Source of the DNA: Saprospiraceae bacterium
Lineage (GTDB): Bacteria > Bacteroidota > Bacteroidia > Chitinophagales > Saprospiraceae
DNA length: 64,000 nt
Direction of reading: 5' to 3'
Assembly (NCBI GenBank): GCA_016714445.1
Contig: JADJNF010000008.1
Location: forward strand, 930,001 to 994,000
Shown piece by piece: positions 1 through 7,911 of this stretch. A program made the translations under genes and the position numbers. Position 1 is the first letter of the stretch. Each line of letters starts with the position of its first letter. Under the pieces are notes generated by a model. The model saw nothing but the letters and a program-made list of their open reading frames with translations. It did no database searches and was not told where the DNA came from.

Positions 1-2
1 GT

Positions 3-536
3 GTCACTGGTGACCTGGGTGCATCATACCTTGGGCTTCAGATACTTGAGAGAGAAAAGCAGGTGTACCTGGCCCATCCCGGAGTACAGCCCGAACTGGA
101 AAATAGTCAGTATCTGATAGAAAGACAACTCAAGCCGGAAGCACAGGCAGGAGCCATAGATTATTTTAAAAAAATGAACATCAGACCCACATCAATGATT
201 GATGTCTCTGATGGTTTGGCCAGTGAAATCATACATATCTGCCAACAATCAGGAACAGGAGCTTTTATAGAAGAGGGGAAGGTGCCCCTACACCCGGATA
301 CAGAACGTACTGCCCTTGAATTTAACCTGGACCCCATCACGTGTGCATTACATGGTGGAGAAGATTATGAGCTTTTGTTTACAATTGACGAAAAAGATCT
401 GGACAAAATCAGGTTTATGCCGGAAGTTTTTATCATAGGAGAAATCACAGATGCGAAGGAAGGTATTACTCTGCACACTACCGGTGGCAACATACACCCG
501 ATCACATCACAGGGATGGAATCATTTCAGGGAATAG
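3..536 (+). CDS. thiL: Thiamine-monophosphate kinase, 3' part (partial at left edge)
   Basis: This is the carboxy-terminal 177 residues of thiamine-monophosphate kinase, which makes the cofactor thiamine diphosphate from thiamine monophosphate and ATP. The frame is open back to the window edge, so the GTG at 63 is internal and the true start lies upstream. Visible motifs are GDLGASYLGL at the edge, SMIDVSDGLASE near residue 65 and HGGEDYELLFT near residue 117. All three are typical of ThiL and the PurM-like ATP-binding fold. The protein ends at GWNHFRE, the usual place for the family. There is a 73 bp gap before the next gene and no sign of an operon. Confidence 0.93.
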   Translation, partial: VTGDLGASYLGLQILEREKQVYLAHPGVQPELENSQYLIERQLKPEAQAGAIDYFKKMNIRPTSMIDVSDGLASEIIHICQQSGTGAFIEEGKVPLHPDTERTALEFNLDPITCALHGGEDYELLFTIDEKDLDKIRFMPEVFIIGEITDAKEGITLHTTGGNIHPITSQGWNHFRE

Positions 537-609
537 TAATCAAAGTGAAAGATTATTGAGATAAATACGGCGTTTATTACAAAATTTATTATGCTTGAAA
601 TAATCATAC

Positions 610-1056
610 ATGTCGTCAATACTAAATTTTATAACATCTTTAGGACCAATACTTTCACTGATTGGTACTTATCTTCTTATTCTTTCACATACTAAATCCC
701 ATGAAATAGAACACACTATAAAAAAGGGTAAAGTAGCAGAAGGCACTGTGACCGAACTTCGGGAAAATCCGGATCACAGTGATTTAATGTCAAAACTTAA
801 AGCTAAGGCACCGGTCGTAGATTTTCATACCACCAATGGCTGGTATCGTCACTACTCTACGACGTACAAAGACCCAAGCCCTTATGAAATAGGTCAAAAA
901 GTAAAAATCTACCATTATTTATATAAATCGAGACATGAGATGGCCCTGGAAGATGATGAACCGGGTACTTTACCAAAAACATTATTAAAATGGGGCATCC
1001 TAATTTGTGCCGTCGGGTATCCAATACTGTTGTCAAAATTGGGTGGACTGTTTTGA
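610..1056 (+). CDS. Small membrane protein, DUF3592-like
   Basis: A 148-residue protein of unknown function. One hydrophobic helix lies at about residues 8-26 and a second at about 126-145, with a roughly 95-residue polar domain between them. That layout, with a conserved-looking core (GKVAEGTVTEL, then VDFHTTNGW and YEIGQKVKIYHY), resembles DUF3592 proteins, where a beta-rich domain sits between two transmembrane helices. The family call is from pattern memory and is moderate. It stands alone: thiL ends 73 bp upstream, and the next gene converges on it with only 8 bp between the two stops. Confidence 0.6.
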   Translation: MSSILNFITSLGPILSLIGTYLLILSHTKSHEIEHTIKKGKVAEGTVTELRENPDHSDLMSKLKAKAPVVDFHTTNGWYRHYSTTYKDPSPYEIGQKVKIYHYLYKSRHEMALEDDEPGTLPKTLLKWGILICAVGYPILLSKLGGLF

Positions 1057-1064
1057 TTTTCTTG

Positions 1065-4000
1065 TTATTTTTGCCTCCATTCCTGAGGTGCGACGCCAAA
1101 CTCTTGTTTGAACACCTTAGAAAAGTAGCTAGGATCGCTAAATCCGCAAATTAACGATATGTTCAGTATGGTGTCATTGGTGGCACTCAAGAGTTCTTTA
1201 GACTTTTGCAGGCGGATGAACCTTATGTATTGATTTGGTGACAGACCAGTAATGGCATTGAGTTTACGATGAACCTGAGAATATGACATAAACAGGTTTT
1301 TGGCCAGCTGCTCGACACTGAAACTTTCTTCAGATAGGTGAGCTTCAATTTCTGATGTCACTTTTTTAACAAATTCATTTTCAAGCTGTGGTATGACTAT
1401 ATCTTCGTAAGACGTATCTTCTTCTTTCCCGGCAATTTCTTTTGCAATGGATGTCAGGCCCATCTTGGTGGCGTAGGCTTTTTGGAGGATAGCCCTTTGC
1501 TCTAATAATTTTCGTACCCGCAATGTGAGTTCGTCTACGTTAAATGGTTTTTCAAGATAAGCCTCAGCTCCGTACTCTATGCCTTCGAGCCTGGAGACTA
1601 TATCTGCTTTGGCGGTAAGCATGATGATAGGTATGTGGCTGGTGCGCTCATCAAGACGTAGATTTCGAGTCATTTCAAATCCGTCCATAAAGGGCATCAT
1701 GACATCTGTGATGATGAGATCAGGGATGAGATCGCGTGCTATGTCTAAACCTTCTTGCCCATCTTTGCCTACTGCCAGGCGGTAATCCTGGAGACAACTA
1801 GCGGTGTATGCTACCACATCAGCGTTATCTTCTACGAGTAGAATGAGTTCTTTATCCGGGTTAGTTTGGTTTTGAAAATCAATAATTCTGGCTTTATGGT
1901 TATCATCTGTTTGTGTGTTAACGATCAAAGCAGACTCTCTAATCGATGTCTCTTCTACATAATCTTTGATGATTTCCAGTGGTAAGATGACTGTAAATTC
2001 CGTACCTATTTTAGATCCGGTAGGTGGACTCTTGACTGATATCTGACCATCCATGAGTTGTATTAATTCTTTAGTCAGTGCAAGTCCGATGCCAGTGCCC
2101 TCAGCATGTCGCGTATGTGTACTGTCTGCCTGGTAGAATCTGTCAAAAATGTGGTGTTGCTGACCTTCAGGTATACCTTTGCCTGTATCTTTGACTTTAA
2201 TGCAGAGATGATTATTATTGTCCAGAGATATAGAGAGATAAATGTCCCCTTTTTTTGATGTAAATTTTAATGCATTGGACAATAAATTGGATACAATCTG
2301 GCGAATTTTTTCTTCATCATATTTTGCATATAATGTGTCGAGAGAAGAGATATAATGCATCTTTTTATCCTGACTTTCTGCCATAGAATGAAAAGACTCT
2401 ATGATATATCGGATAAAATTAATCACGTCACCATGGACAAGATTCAACTCCATTTTACCCGCTTCCAGTTTTGATAAATCCAACATTTCATTAACCAAAC
2501 GCAGAAGATTGTTTCCGTTTCGTTCTATCATGTCCAGACCATTGTCCAGGTGATCAGCTGCAGAACGTCTGATATGTTGCACCATACCCAGGATAACTGT
2601 GAGAGGGGTCCGAAATTCATGGGTCATATTGGTATATATGTCCGTTTTGATCTTGTCCAGTTCTTTGACCCGATGGGTTTCGTTTTGCTCAAATTGCAGC
2701 TGTGTAGCCATTTTGTTTTGCTCCAGTTTGTATCTATAATATGCCCGAATACCTAAGCCAAGTAATATCGCATATAATAAATAAGCATACCATGATGCAT
2801 ACCATGGAGGCAAAATTGTGATCGTTAATTCTCTGACCTTATCATTCCATATACCTAAACTATTACTGCCCTGTACTTTGAAGGTGTAAGTCCCCGCAGG
2901 CAAGTGGGAATAAGTGACACTTCTCCTTTTGCCAATTTCCAACCAATCATCGTCAATTCCATCCAAAAGATACCTGTATTTTATCTGGTCAGGCGCTCTG
3001 AAATCCAATGACGAAAACTCCAGGGTAAATACATCCTGATTATGATTTAAGGTAATGGATGGTGTAAATTCAATGGCTTGACTTAAGATGCCACTCTCAT
3101 CATTGGGTTTTATGACTTGATTGCCTACAATGAGTTTGGTTATAAATAAATTGGGTACAATGGTATCAATCAATATTTCCTTGGGATCGAAAACATTGAG
3201 GCCATTGATACCACCGAACGCCAGGTGGCCATTTGGTAGTTTAGCATAGGCATCAGTATTAAACTCCGCAGCCTGAAGTCCTGCTGCTTCGGTAAAGTGT
3301 CGGATTTCAAAATTGCCTTTGCGATCAGTACTGCTCAAAATACAGAAGAGACCATTGTTGGTGCTTCCCCAGATATTGCCTTTTTCATCATCCAAAATTC
3401 CATAAACAGTATTGTCACACAAGCCTTGATTCACAGTAATATGTCTGATCTTGCCTGAAGATTTTTCCATGAGATTGAGCCCACCACCTTTGGTTCCTAT
3501 CCACAATAAATCATGATCTATTGGGTCGTCAAGAAAGGTACTTACATTATTACTATTGAGCGAGGATTTATTATTTGGTTCATTGCTGTACCATGTAATT
3601 TTAGGAGAAGTAGTTAAAATATTTTCACTCTCAATTTTTGCAAATCCTTCCATAGTACCCATCCATACCATACCATTATGGTCATTATACAGTGTTGTTG
3701 TGGGAGCATTTTTATTGGTATAATATTCTTTGGAATTGCCGCTTTTTGGATCAAATATTACATAATATCCATTCAATCCTCCAAACCACAACCGACCATT
3801 CTGATCTTCAATAATATGTTGGGGATAGTCGTAATTACCTTTGAGATCAAATGTATAGATTTTGCTTAGTTTTGTGGTAAGGTTTATTTGTTGTAATGAA
3901 GTAATCGTTTGTGAATTGACATCAGTTCTTTCAGTCAACCAAAGATCCCCGGTTTTGGCTATAAAATAATCGAGTGATAGTCCGGGTTTAAACTCCCAGA

Positions 4001-5177
4001 TATTGTCTGTCAAATTACCTTTCGTATCGATCTTAAAATGTCCGTACCATGCATGTACATGCAGGTTGTTTTGAGGATCTGCAATGATTTTTCTGATACT
4101 TATATTTGGAGCGATGTGGTTGAATTTTTCGGATTCAAACGAATATTTCCGCACACCAAAGCCATTGAGACCTAACCAGACCAAGCCGGTTCTGTCTTTA
4201 AATATTTTGTTGCAATAAACATCTTGATCGCTATCAATGATATGCTTCTCAGGGTCGAGTGGTTTGCCTTTTTGCCACGTAGAGATATCAAAAATTTCAA
4301 GGAAACCAAGATTGTTATTAGACCGCCACAACCTTCCATTGTCTTCTTTTAAAACATATCCGGTATGACCGTTAAACATAGGTTTAGTAAATGTTGGATA
4401 AACATTGATGCCGTCAAACAGACTTATATATTCATCACCAAACCATACACTTCCATCTTCATTTTTTATAATTTGGTTACGCGACAAGTTGTACACTTTT
4501 TGCAATTCGAATTGGTCAGTTTTCTCATTAAATCTGTAGAGGTTATGATCACATTTGTACCATGTAATATTTTTTGAATCCGTGTACGTTACTTCATTGT
4601 AGTAATTACCAGCGTTAAAGGAATTTTTAGGTTTATTGATATGTTCGATTTTTACAGCTTTTTCATTCTCGAAAAAATCATCCGGAAGGGTGACTATATC
4701 AAAGGCTACATGAGACGTATTGATTAAAAAACGACCGTCAGAGAGTTCTGTGATTTGATCATCTGCTACATTGCCGCTAAGGCTATTTGGATTTTTAGCA
4801 TCGTGATACAGCCTGTAAAATCTTTCAGTTTTTTTGTTGAAAATATTGAGTCCATGGTCACTGCCGATCCAAATCCGACCTTTACTATCTTCATAAAGAT
4901 GTAGAGTAATATTGCTTGAGATGGAGAAGGGGTCAAAGGCGTCGTGGCTATATACTTTGAATGAGTAACCGTCATACCGATTGAGTCCGGCTTTGGTAGT
5001 CATCCAAAGGAAACCATCCTTACATTGTATAATATCCCAGATATAACCTTGAGATAGCCCTTGGGCTGTTGATAATGTTTCGTATTTGAATTGGCCAATT
5101 ACAGAACTGCTGATCAACAGACATAATATGGTGATGCAGCGAGTAAGCAATATGAAAGGTGATATACTAAAAATCAT
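1065..5177 (-). CDS. Hybrid two-component sensor/AraC-type regulator (HTCS)
   Basis: A 1370-residue one-protein phosphorelay. In order it has a signal peptide (about 1-28) and a long periplasmic region of two-component propeller repeats (about 35-700, recurring WxGTxGG/GLN-type blades). Next come a Y_Y_Y domain (about 710-785), a transmembrane helix (about 790-815) and a HisKA domain with MTHEFRTPL, where His853 is the expected phosphoacceptor. The ATPase domain has DTGKGIP and GTGIGLAL (about 950-1065). The receiver has LLVEDN, with Asp1158 in TDVMMP, and a C-terminal AraC-type HTH ends at PQEWRQK. HTCS proteins sense periplasmic ligands, often glycans, and activate nearby operons. The neighbouring 5427..17173 locus, with phased repeats in its promoters, is the obvious target. 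The stop converges on the previous gene 8 bp away. Confidence 0.93.
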   Translation of the reverse strand: MIFSISPFILLTRCITILCLLISSSVIGQFKYETLSTAQGLSQGYIWDIIQCKDGFLWMTTKAGLNRYDGYSFKVYSHDAFDPFSISSNITLHLYEDSKGRIWIGSDHGLNIFNKKTERFYRLYHDAKNPNSLSGNVADDQITELSDGRFLINTSHVAFDIVTLPDDFFENEKAVKIEHINKPKNSFNAGNYYNEVTYTDSKNITWYKCDHNLYRFNEKTDQFELQKVYNLSRNQIIKNEDGSVWFGDEYISLFDGINVYPTFTKPMFNGHTGYVLKEDNGRLWRSNNNLGFLEIFDISTWQKGKPLDPEKHIIDSDQDVYCNKIFKDRTGLVWLGLNGFGVRKYSFESEKFNHIAPNISIRKIIADPQNNLHVHAWYGHFKIDTKGNLTDNIWEFKPGLSLDYFIAKTGDLWLTERTDVNSQTITSLQQINLTTKLSKIYTFDLKGNYDYPQHIIEDQNGRLWFGGLNGYYVIFDPKSGNSKEYYTNKNAPTTTLYNDHNGMVWMGTMEGFAKIESENILTTSPKITWYSNEPNNKSSLNSNNVSTFLDDPIDHDLLWIGTKGGGLNLMEKSSGKIRHITVNQGLCDNTVYGILDDEKGNIWGSTNNGLFCILSSTDRKGNFEIRHFTEAAGLQAAEFNTDAYAKLPNGHLAFGGINGLNVFDPKEILIDTIVPNLFITKLIVGNQVIKPNDESGILSQAIEFTPSITLNHNQDVFTLEFSSLDFRAPDQIKYRYLLDGIDDDWLEIGKRRSVTYSHLPAGTYTFKVQGSNSLGIWNDKVRELTITILPPWYASWYAYLLYAILLGLGIRAYYRYKLEQNKMATQLQFEQNETHRVKELDKIKTDIYTNMTHEFRTPLTVILGMVQHIRRSAADHLDNGLDMIERNGNNLLRLVNEMLDLSKLEAGKMELNLVHGDVINFIRYIIESFHSMAESQDKKMHYISSLDTLYAKYDEEKIRQIVSNLLSNALKFTSKKGDIYLSISLDNNNHLCIKVKDTGKGIPEGQQHHIFDRFYQADSTHTRHAEGTGIGLALTKELIQLMDGQISVKSPPTGSKIGTEFTVILPLEIIKDYVEETSIRESALIVNTQTDDNHKARIIDFQNQTNPDKELILLVEDNADVVAYTASCLQDYRLAVGKDGQEGLDIARDLIPDLIITDVMMPFMDGFEMTRNLRLDERTSHIPIIMLTAKADIVSRLEGIEYGAEAYLEKPFNVDELTLRVRKLLEQRAILQKAYATKMGLTSIAKEIAGKEEDTSYEDIVIPQLENEFVKKVTSEIEAHLSEESFSVEQLAKNLFMSYSQVHRKLNAITGLSPNQYIRFIRLQKSKELLSATNDTILNISLICGFSDPSYFSKVFKQEFGVAPQEWRQK

Positions 5178-5249
5178 GTGCTAAAGGTACATCAAGTTTA
5201 AGATAATTAAGGGCACAAAAGCAATCCTAAATAACTTACACTACCCAAA

Positions 5250-5334
5250 ATGCTCAGAATTTACGGTATATGCTCAGAAATTACGGTATGAATGCGAGAA
5301 ATGTATGGTTTTTTGCGAGAAATGTCTTAGCTCC
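5250..5334 (+). promoter_or_regulatory. Four phased ~21 bp direct repeats, putative HTCS operator
   Basis: Four repeat units start at 5250, 5270, 5292 and 5313. The first two are ATGCTCAGAATTTACGGTAT and the same with one change. The last two share TGCGAGAAATGT (5293-5304 and 5314-5325). Spacings of 20, 22 and 21 bp put them on one face of the helix, as expected for tandem AraC-type binding. The last unit begins 39 bp before the TAACTTTGC element at 5352, and the same motif and distance recur at 6506..6545. Assignment to the adjacent HTCS is inference. Confidence 0.6.
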
Positions 5335-5351
5335 ATGGAGTGTCCTACCCA

Positions 5352-5360
5352 TAACTTTGC
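5352..5360 (+). promoter_or_regulatory. Bacteroidota-type -7 promoter element
   Basis: TAACTTTGC fits the known Bacteroidota -7 consensus TAnnTTTG. It lies 67 bp before the ATG at 5427. No good TTTG -33 element is seen at the right distance, which fits an activator-dependent promoter behind the upstream repeats. Confidence 0.5.
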
Positions 5361-5426
5361 AGTATCAATTTTTCAAATATTAAACACAAAAAGTAATCAT
5401 TATTTAACCAACAAAATTCTTTTAAA

Positions 5427-6220
5427 ATGAAGTCATTTTTTTAACAATTATGGTAGTTGCACTAACTACATTATTTTCTTTCAACATGTGTCAGGCACAA
5501 GGCCCTTTTGGTGAAGTAAATTTTATAAAAACTTTACCAAACATGAACGAGAGTTTTTTGATCGACATGAAAACATCAAAAAAGCTTGCCGATGCAAGAG
5601 TTGCTAATAAGACCATCAATTCCTGGCAACTATACCGCAGAACATTACCACGTGGTAGCAGTATGGATTATAATTATGCTACCCTTTCCGTATTTCCCAG
5701 CGGTATCGAAATGAAAGCAGAAGGTACCTGGGATACTGGTTTCAAAGCAATGAGTGTGAGTGAAATCTCTGGCTTTCTTACTTCTTTAAACAATGTAAGG
5801 ACTACAGTAGCCACTGATCTCTATACCTATAAGTGGGGCGTTGGAGCTAAGATTATTCCAGGCGAATATGTACAGCTCAACCTTGTAGATGTCAAAAAGG
5901 GCAGCGGTGGAGCTTATGAAAAATTATTGGAAACGTTAAAGCCAGTACTTGAAGAGTGTATAAAAGCAGGGGAACTAAAAGGATTTAATGTTTGGAAACG
6001 CACCTATGCTACCAATATCAGTGAAAGTGACTATACAGTTAGCTTTACATTTACTACCGTAGACCAGGCATTGTCATGGGCAAGTGGAAAAACGGGTATG
6101 GCTGATGAGTATAAAAAAGTATATCCAAAGGATGATATCGCCAATTTTACTACTAAGTTGAATGAACTGAGAGACCTGTTATCTCAAGAAGTTTGGGAAT
6201 TGGTAGATATCACTGATTAA
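5427..6220 (+). CDS. Secreted protein of unknown function, frameshifted signal peptide
   Basis: An unrecognised secreted protein of about 264 residues. The frame is open from ATG 5450, giving 256 residues that start inside a hydrophobic stretch. An ATG at 5427 begins MKSFF but hits TAA at 5442 after a run of seven Ts (5436-5442). One extra T would join it to the main frame as MKSFFLTIMVVALTTLFSF..CQA, a complete signal peptide with a cleavage site before QGPFG. So either the sequence lost a T, the gene is phase-variable or broken, or a shorter signal from 5450 is used. The mature part is soluble with no family motif I know. A strong terminator follows at 6243, so it is transcribed alone from the repeat-controlled promoter. 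Confidence 0.6.
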
Positions 6221-6242
6221 CCATTATTTTAAATTTTAATTG

Positions 6243-6292
6243 CTGTCAGGTTTTGCCACGTGGTGAAACCTGACAGTTTTCTTTTTTTTAAG
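6243..6292 (+). terminator. Rho-independent terminator after the 5427 gene
   Basis: Perfect 11 bp arms CTGTCAGGTTT (6243-6253) and AAACCTGACAG (6266-6276) enclose a loop with a short CACGTG palindrome. A T-rich run to about 6292 follows. It sits 23 bp after the stop codon. Confidence 0.85.
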
Positions 6293-6505
6293 TAGCGTAA
6301 AAAACTTTATTAAATTTGGCTTATCTTTTTGGCAATAATTCTACTTGCTTTGAACTAACAAATCGCGTTAAAAACCAAGCTACATAATCAAATATAATCC
6401 GGCTCAAATAAAAAAACTATACTCCTTTACTATAAGCATCGTTCATTACCTACATTCAACATAAAAAGGGCAATTATTCCCTTTCTTCCTCATGTTTATC
6501 CAAAA

Positions 6506-6545
6506 ATGCTCAATTTTTACTGTATTATGCTTAATTTTTACTATC
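6506..6545 (+). promoter_or_regulatory. Two phased direct repeats, putative HTCS operator, second copy
   Basis: ATGCTCAATTTTTACTGTAT (from 6506) and ATGCTTAATTTTTACTATC (from 6527) repeat with a 21 bp period. They match the ATGCTCAGAATTTACGGTAT units at 5250. The second unit begins 39 bp before TTACTTTGC at 6566, exactly the distance seen at the upstream promoter. Confidence 0.6.
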
Positions 6546-6565
6546 GTCCTATAGGTATTTAGGTC

Positions 6566-6574
6566 TTACTTTGC
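6566..6574 (+). promoter_or_regulatory. Near-consensus -7 promoter element
   Basis: TTACTTTGC has one mismatch to TAnnTTTG plus the common trailing C. It lies 45 bp before ATG 6619 and 39 bp after the start of the proximal repeat unit. Confidence 0.45.
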
Positions 6575-6618
6575 ACGATCAACTAAATATTAATCATAAA
6601 TTTAAAATACCTTTAAAG

Positions 6619-7857
6619 ATGAGATCATTTAAAACTTTCCAGAGTTCATGTAAAAACGTACCTGCCTGCATCAGCAGAGCAATGATGATAATGTTTTTGC
6701 TCGTTTCCACACATATGTTCATCAATGCCCAAGCCACCTTAAGTTTACAGGGCATACTCAAAAAGGCCAATGGTATTGCCCTTGAAGATGATACTTATCC
6801 TATCACATTTAAGATTTATGTGGTGGATTCTACTCAGGTAAAATGGATGGAGACTCAACCTGAAGTAGAAGTAATCAGCGGAATCTATAGCGTAATACTC
6901 GGCAAGGTAACTCCATTAAATCTTCCATTTGATAAAGATTACGAACTGGGCATATCCATCGGCTCACAAGAAATGAGGCCTAGAGTAAAATTAACATCTG
7001 CACCGTATGCTTTGGCACTGAGAGGCAGTACCAATCAATTTCCAAGCGCAGGTCAGGTTTTAGCAGATGAGATCAAAGTTGCCCAAGGTGTACTGGCAAG
7101 TGGTGGTGCTCCCGGCACGAATGGTGTGGATAAAAATGGATATGCTTTCACCGGGAATAACGGAGACAATGACAGCGGCTTGTTTTCTACAGCAGATGGC
7201 AAGGCGTCATTGTATTCAAACAATGTAGAGATCTTATCAGTCACTCCGGGCATGGCAACCGTAATTGGGGATTTGAAAACCAATAATCTCGATATTAATA
7301 ATAACGGTACAGTTAAATATAATGGTATTAGTGATTGGAGATTGGCAGATGTTGATGATTTTTCTTCAAGTCATGATGGCTGGAAGCAATATAATAATAT
7401 GACATCTGGGACAACATATTCATTTTCTGAATTTCCATGTTTATGCAATTTTGGAACCTTTATTGGTAATGTTTTGGAACCTTCCTTAAATACTCTTGTG
7501 CTTAAAAAAGAATATGACATTCCTGGTTCATGGACACAAATGAAGGTAAAATTTAAATATATTTATGTTGATTCATGGGATCTTGTTGACCAAGATAGAA
7601 GTTATGCGGCATTTGCTTCTAATGCAAGTGGCGGCAATGTAAAATTGGGGTGGAGTGCCCTTGGTCAAGTAAACCAATCTGCTTATGGTTCGCATTTTGC
7701 TGGTGAACCAACTTATTATGATTATGAATTAGATGTAGAAATGACAGGAAGAAGAAATAGTAACGATAGCAAGTTTTGGGTTTACATAGGAGCACTATTA
7801 AATCAAACAACTCTAGAAAGTTATGCCATTGGCCCAGTTGAAATATGGGTAAAATAA
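6619..7857 (+). CDS. Secreted protein with phage-tail-like N-terminal domain
   Basis: A 412-residue secreted protein. ATG 6619 is chosen over the TTG at 6571, because it gives a compact signal peptide ending FINAQA and the TTG overlaps the promoter. Residues about 40-140 (SLQGILKKANG, then YELGISIG, RPRVKLTSAPYALALRG) match a domain common in Bacteroidota surface proteins that carry tail-fibre-like trimer regions. The middle is Gly/Asn-rich, with a DNDSGLFSTADG segment like hyaluronidase or tail-spike proteins. The last 170 residues look like a beta-sandwich with no recognised motif. There is no T9SS sorting domain. It is 54 bp upstream of the giant gene and probably heads that operon. Confidence 0.7.
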   Translation: MRSFKTFQSSCKNVPACISRAMMIMFLLVSTHMFINAQATLSLQGILKKANGIALEDDTYPITFKIYVVDSTQVKWMETQPEVEVISGIYSVILGKVTPLNLPFDKDYELGISIGSQEMRPRVKLTSAPYALALRGSTNQFPSAGQVLADEIKVAQGVLASGGAPGTNGVDKNGYAFTGNNGDNDSGLFSTADGKASLYSNNVEILSVTPGMATVIGDLKTNNLDINNNGTVKYNGISDWRLADVDDFSSSHDGWKQYNNMTSGTTYSFSEFPCLCNFGTFIGNVLEPSLNTLVLKKEYDIPGSWTQMKVKFKYIYVDSWDLVDQDRSYAAFASNASGGNVKLGWSALGQVNQSAYGSHFAGEPTYYDYELDVEMTGRRNSNDSKFWVYIGALLNQTTLESYAIGPVEIWVK

Positions 7858-7911
7858 ATTTTAGTTTATTGACCACTTATTTATCCATTTCACTTTTTTA
7901 TTCGTCTTATC

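Larger units (their letters stand above)
6293..6618 (+). other. Intergenic region holding the second repeat-controlled promoter
   Basis: About 330 bp without a supported gene. Apart from the two direct repeats at 6506..6545 and the -7 like element at 6566, I see only AT-rich sequence. An alternative TTG start at 6571 for the next gene is less likely than ATG 6619, because it falls inside the -7 element. Confidence 0.5.

Noticed and set aside
5250..5334. CRISPR-like array from the tandem ~21 bp repeats.
   Set aside because: Units abut with no spacers, vary in sequence and sit in a promoter; no cas gene is near.
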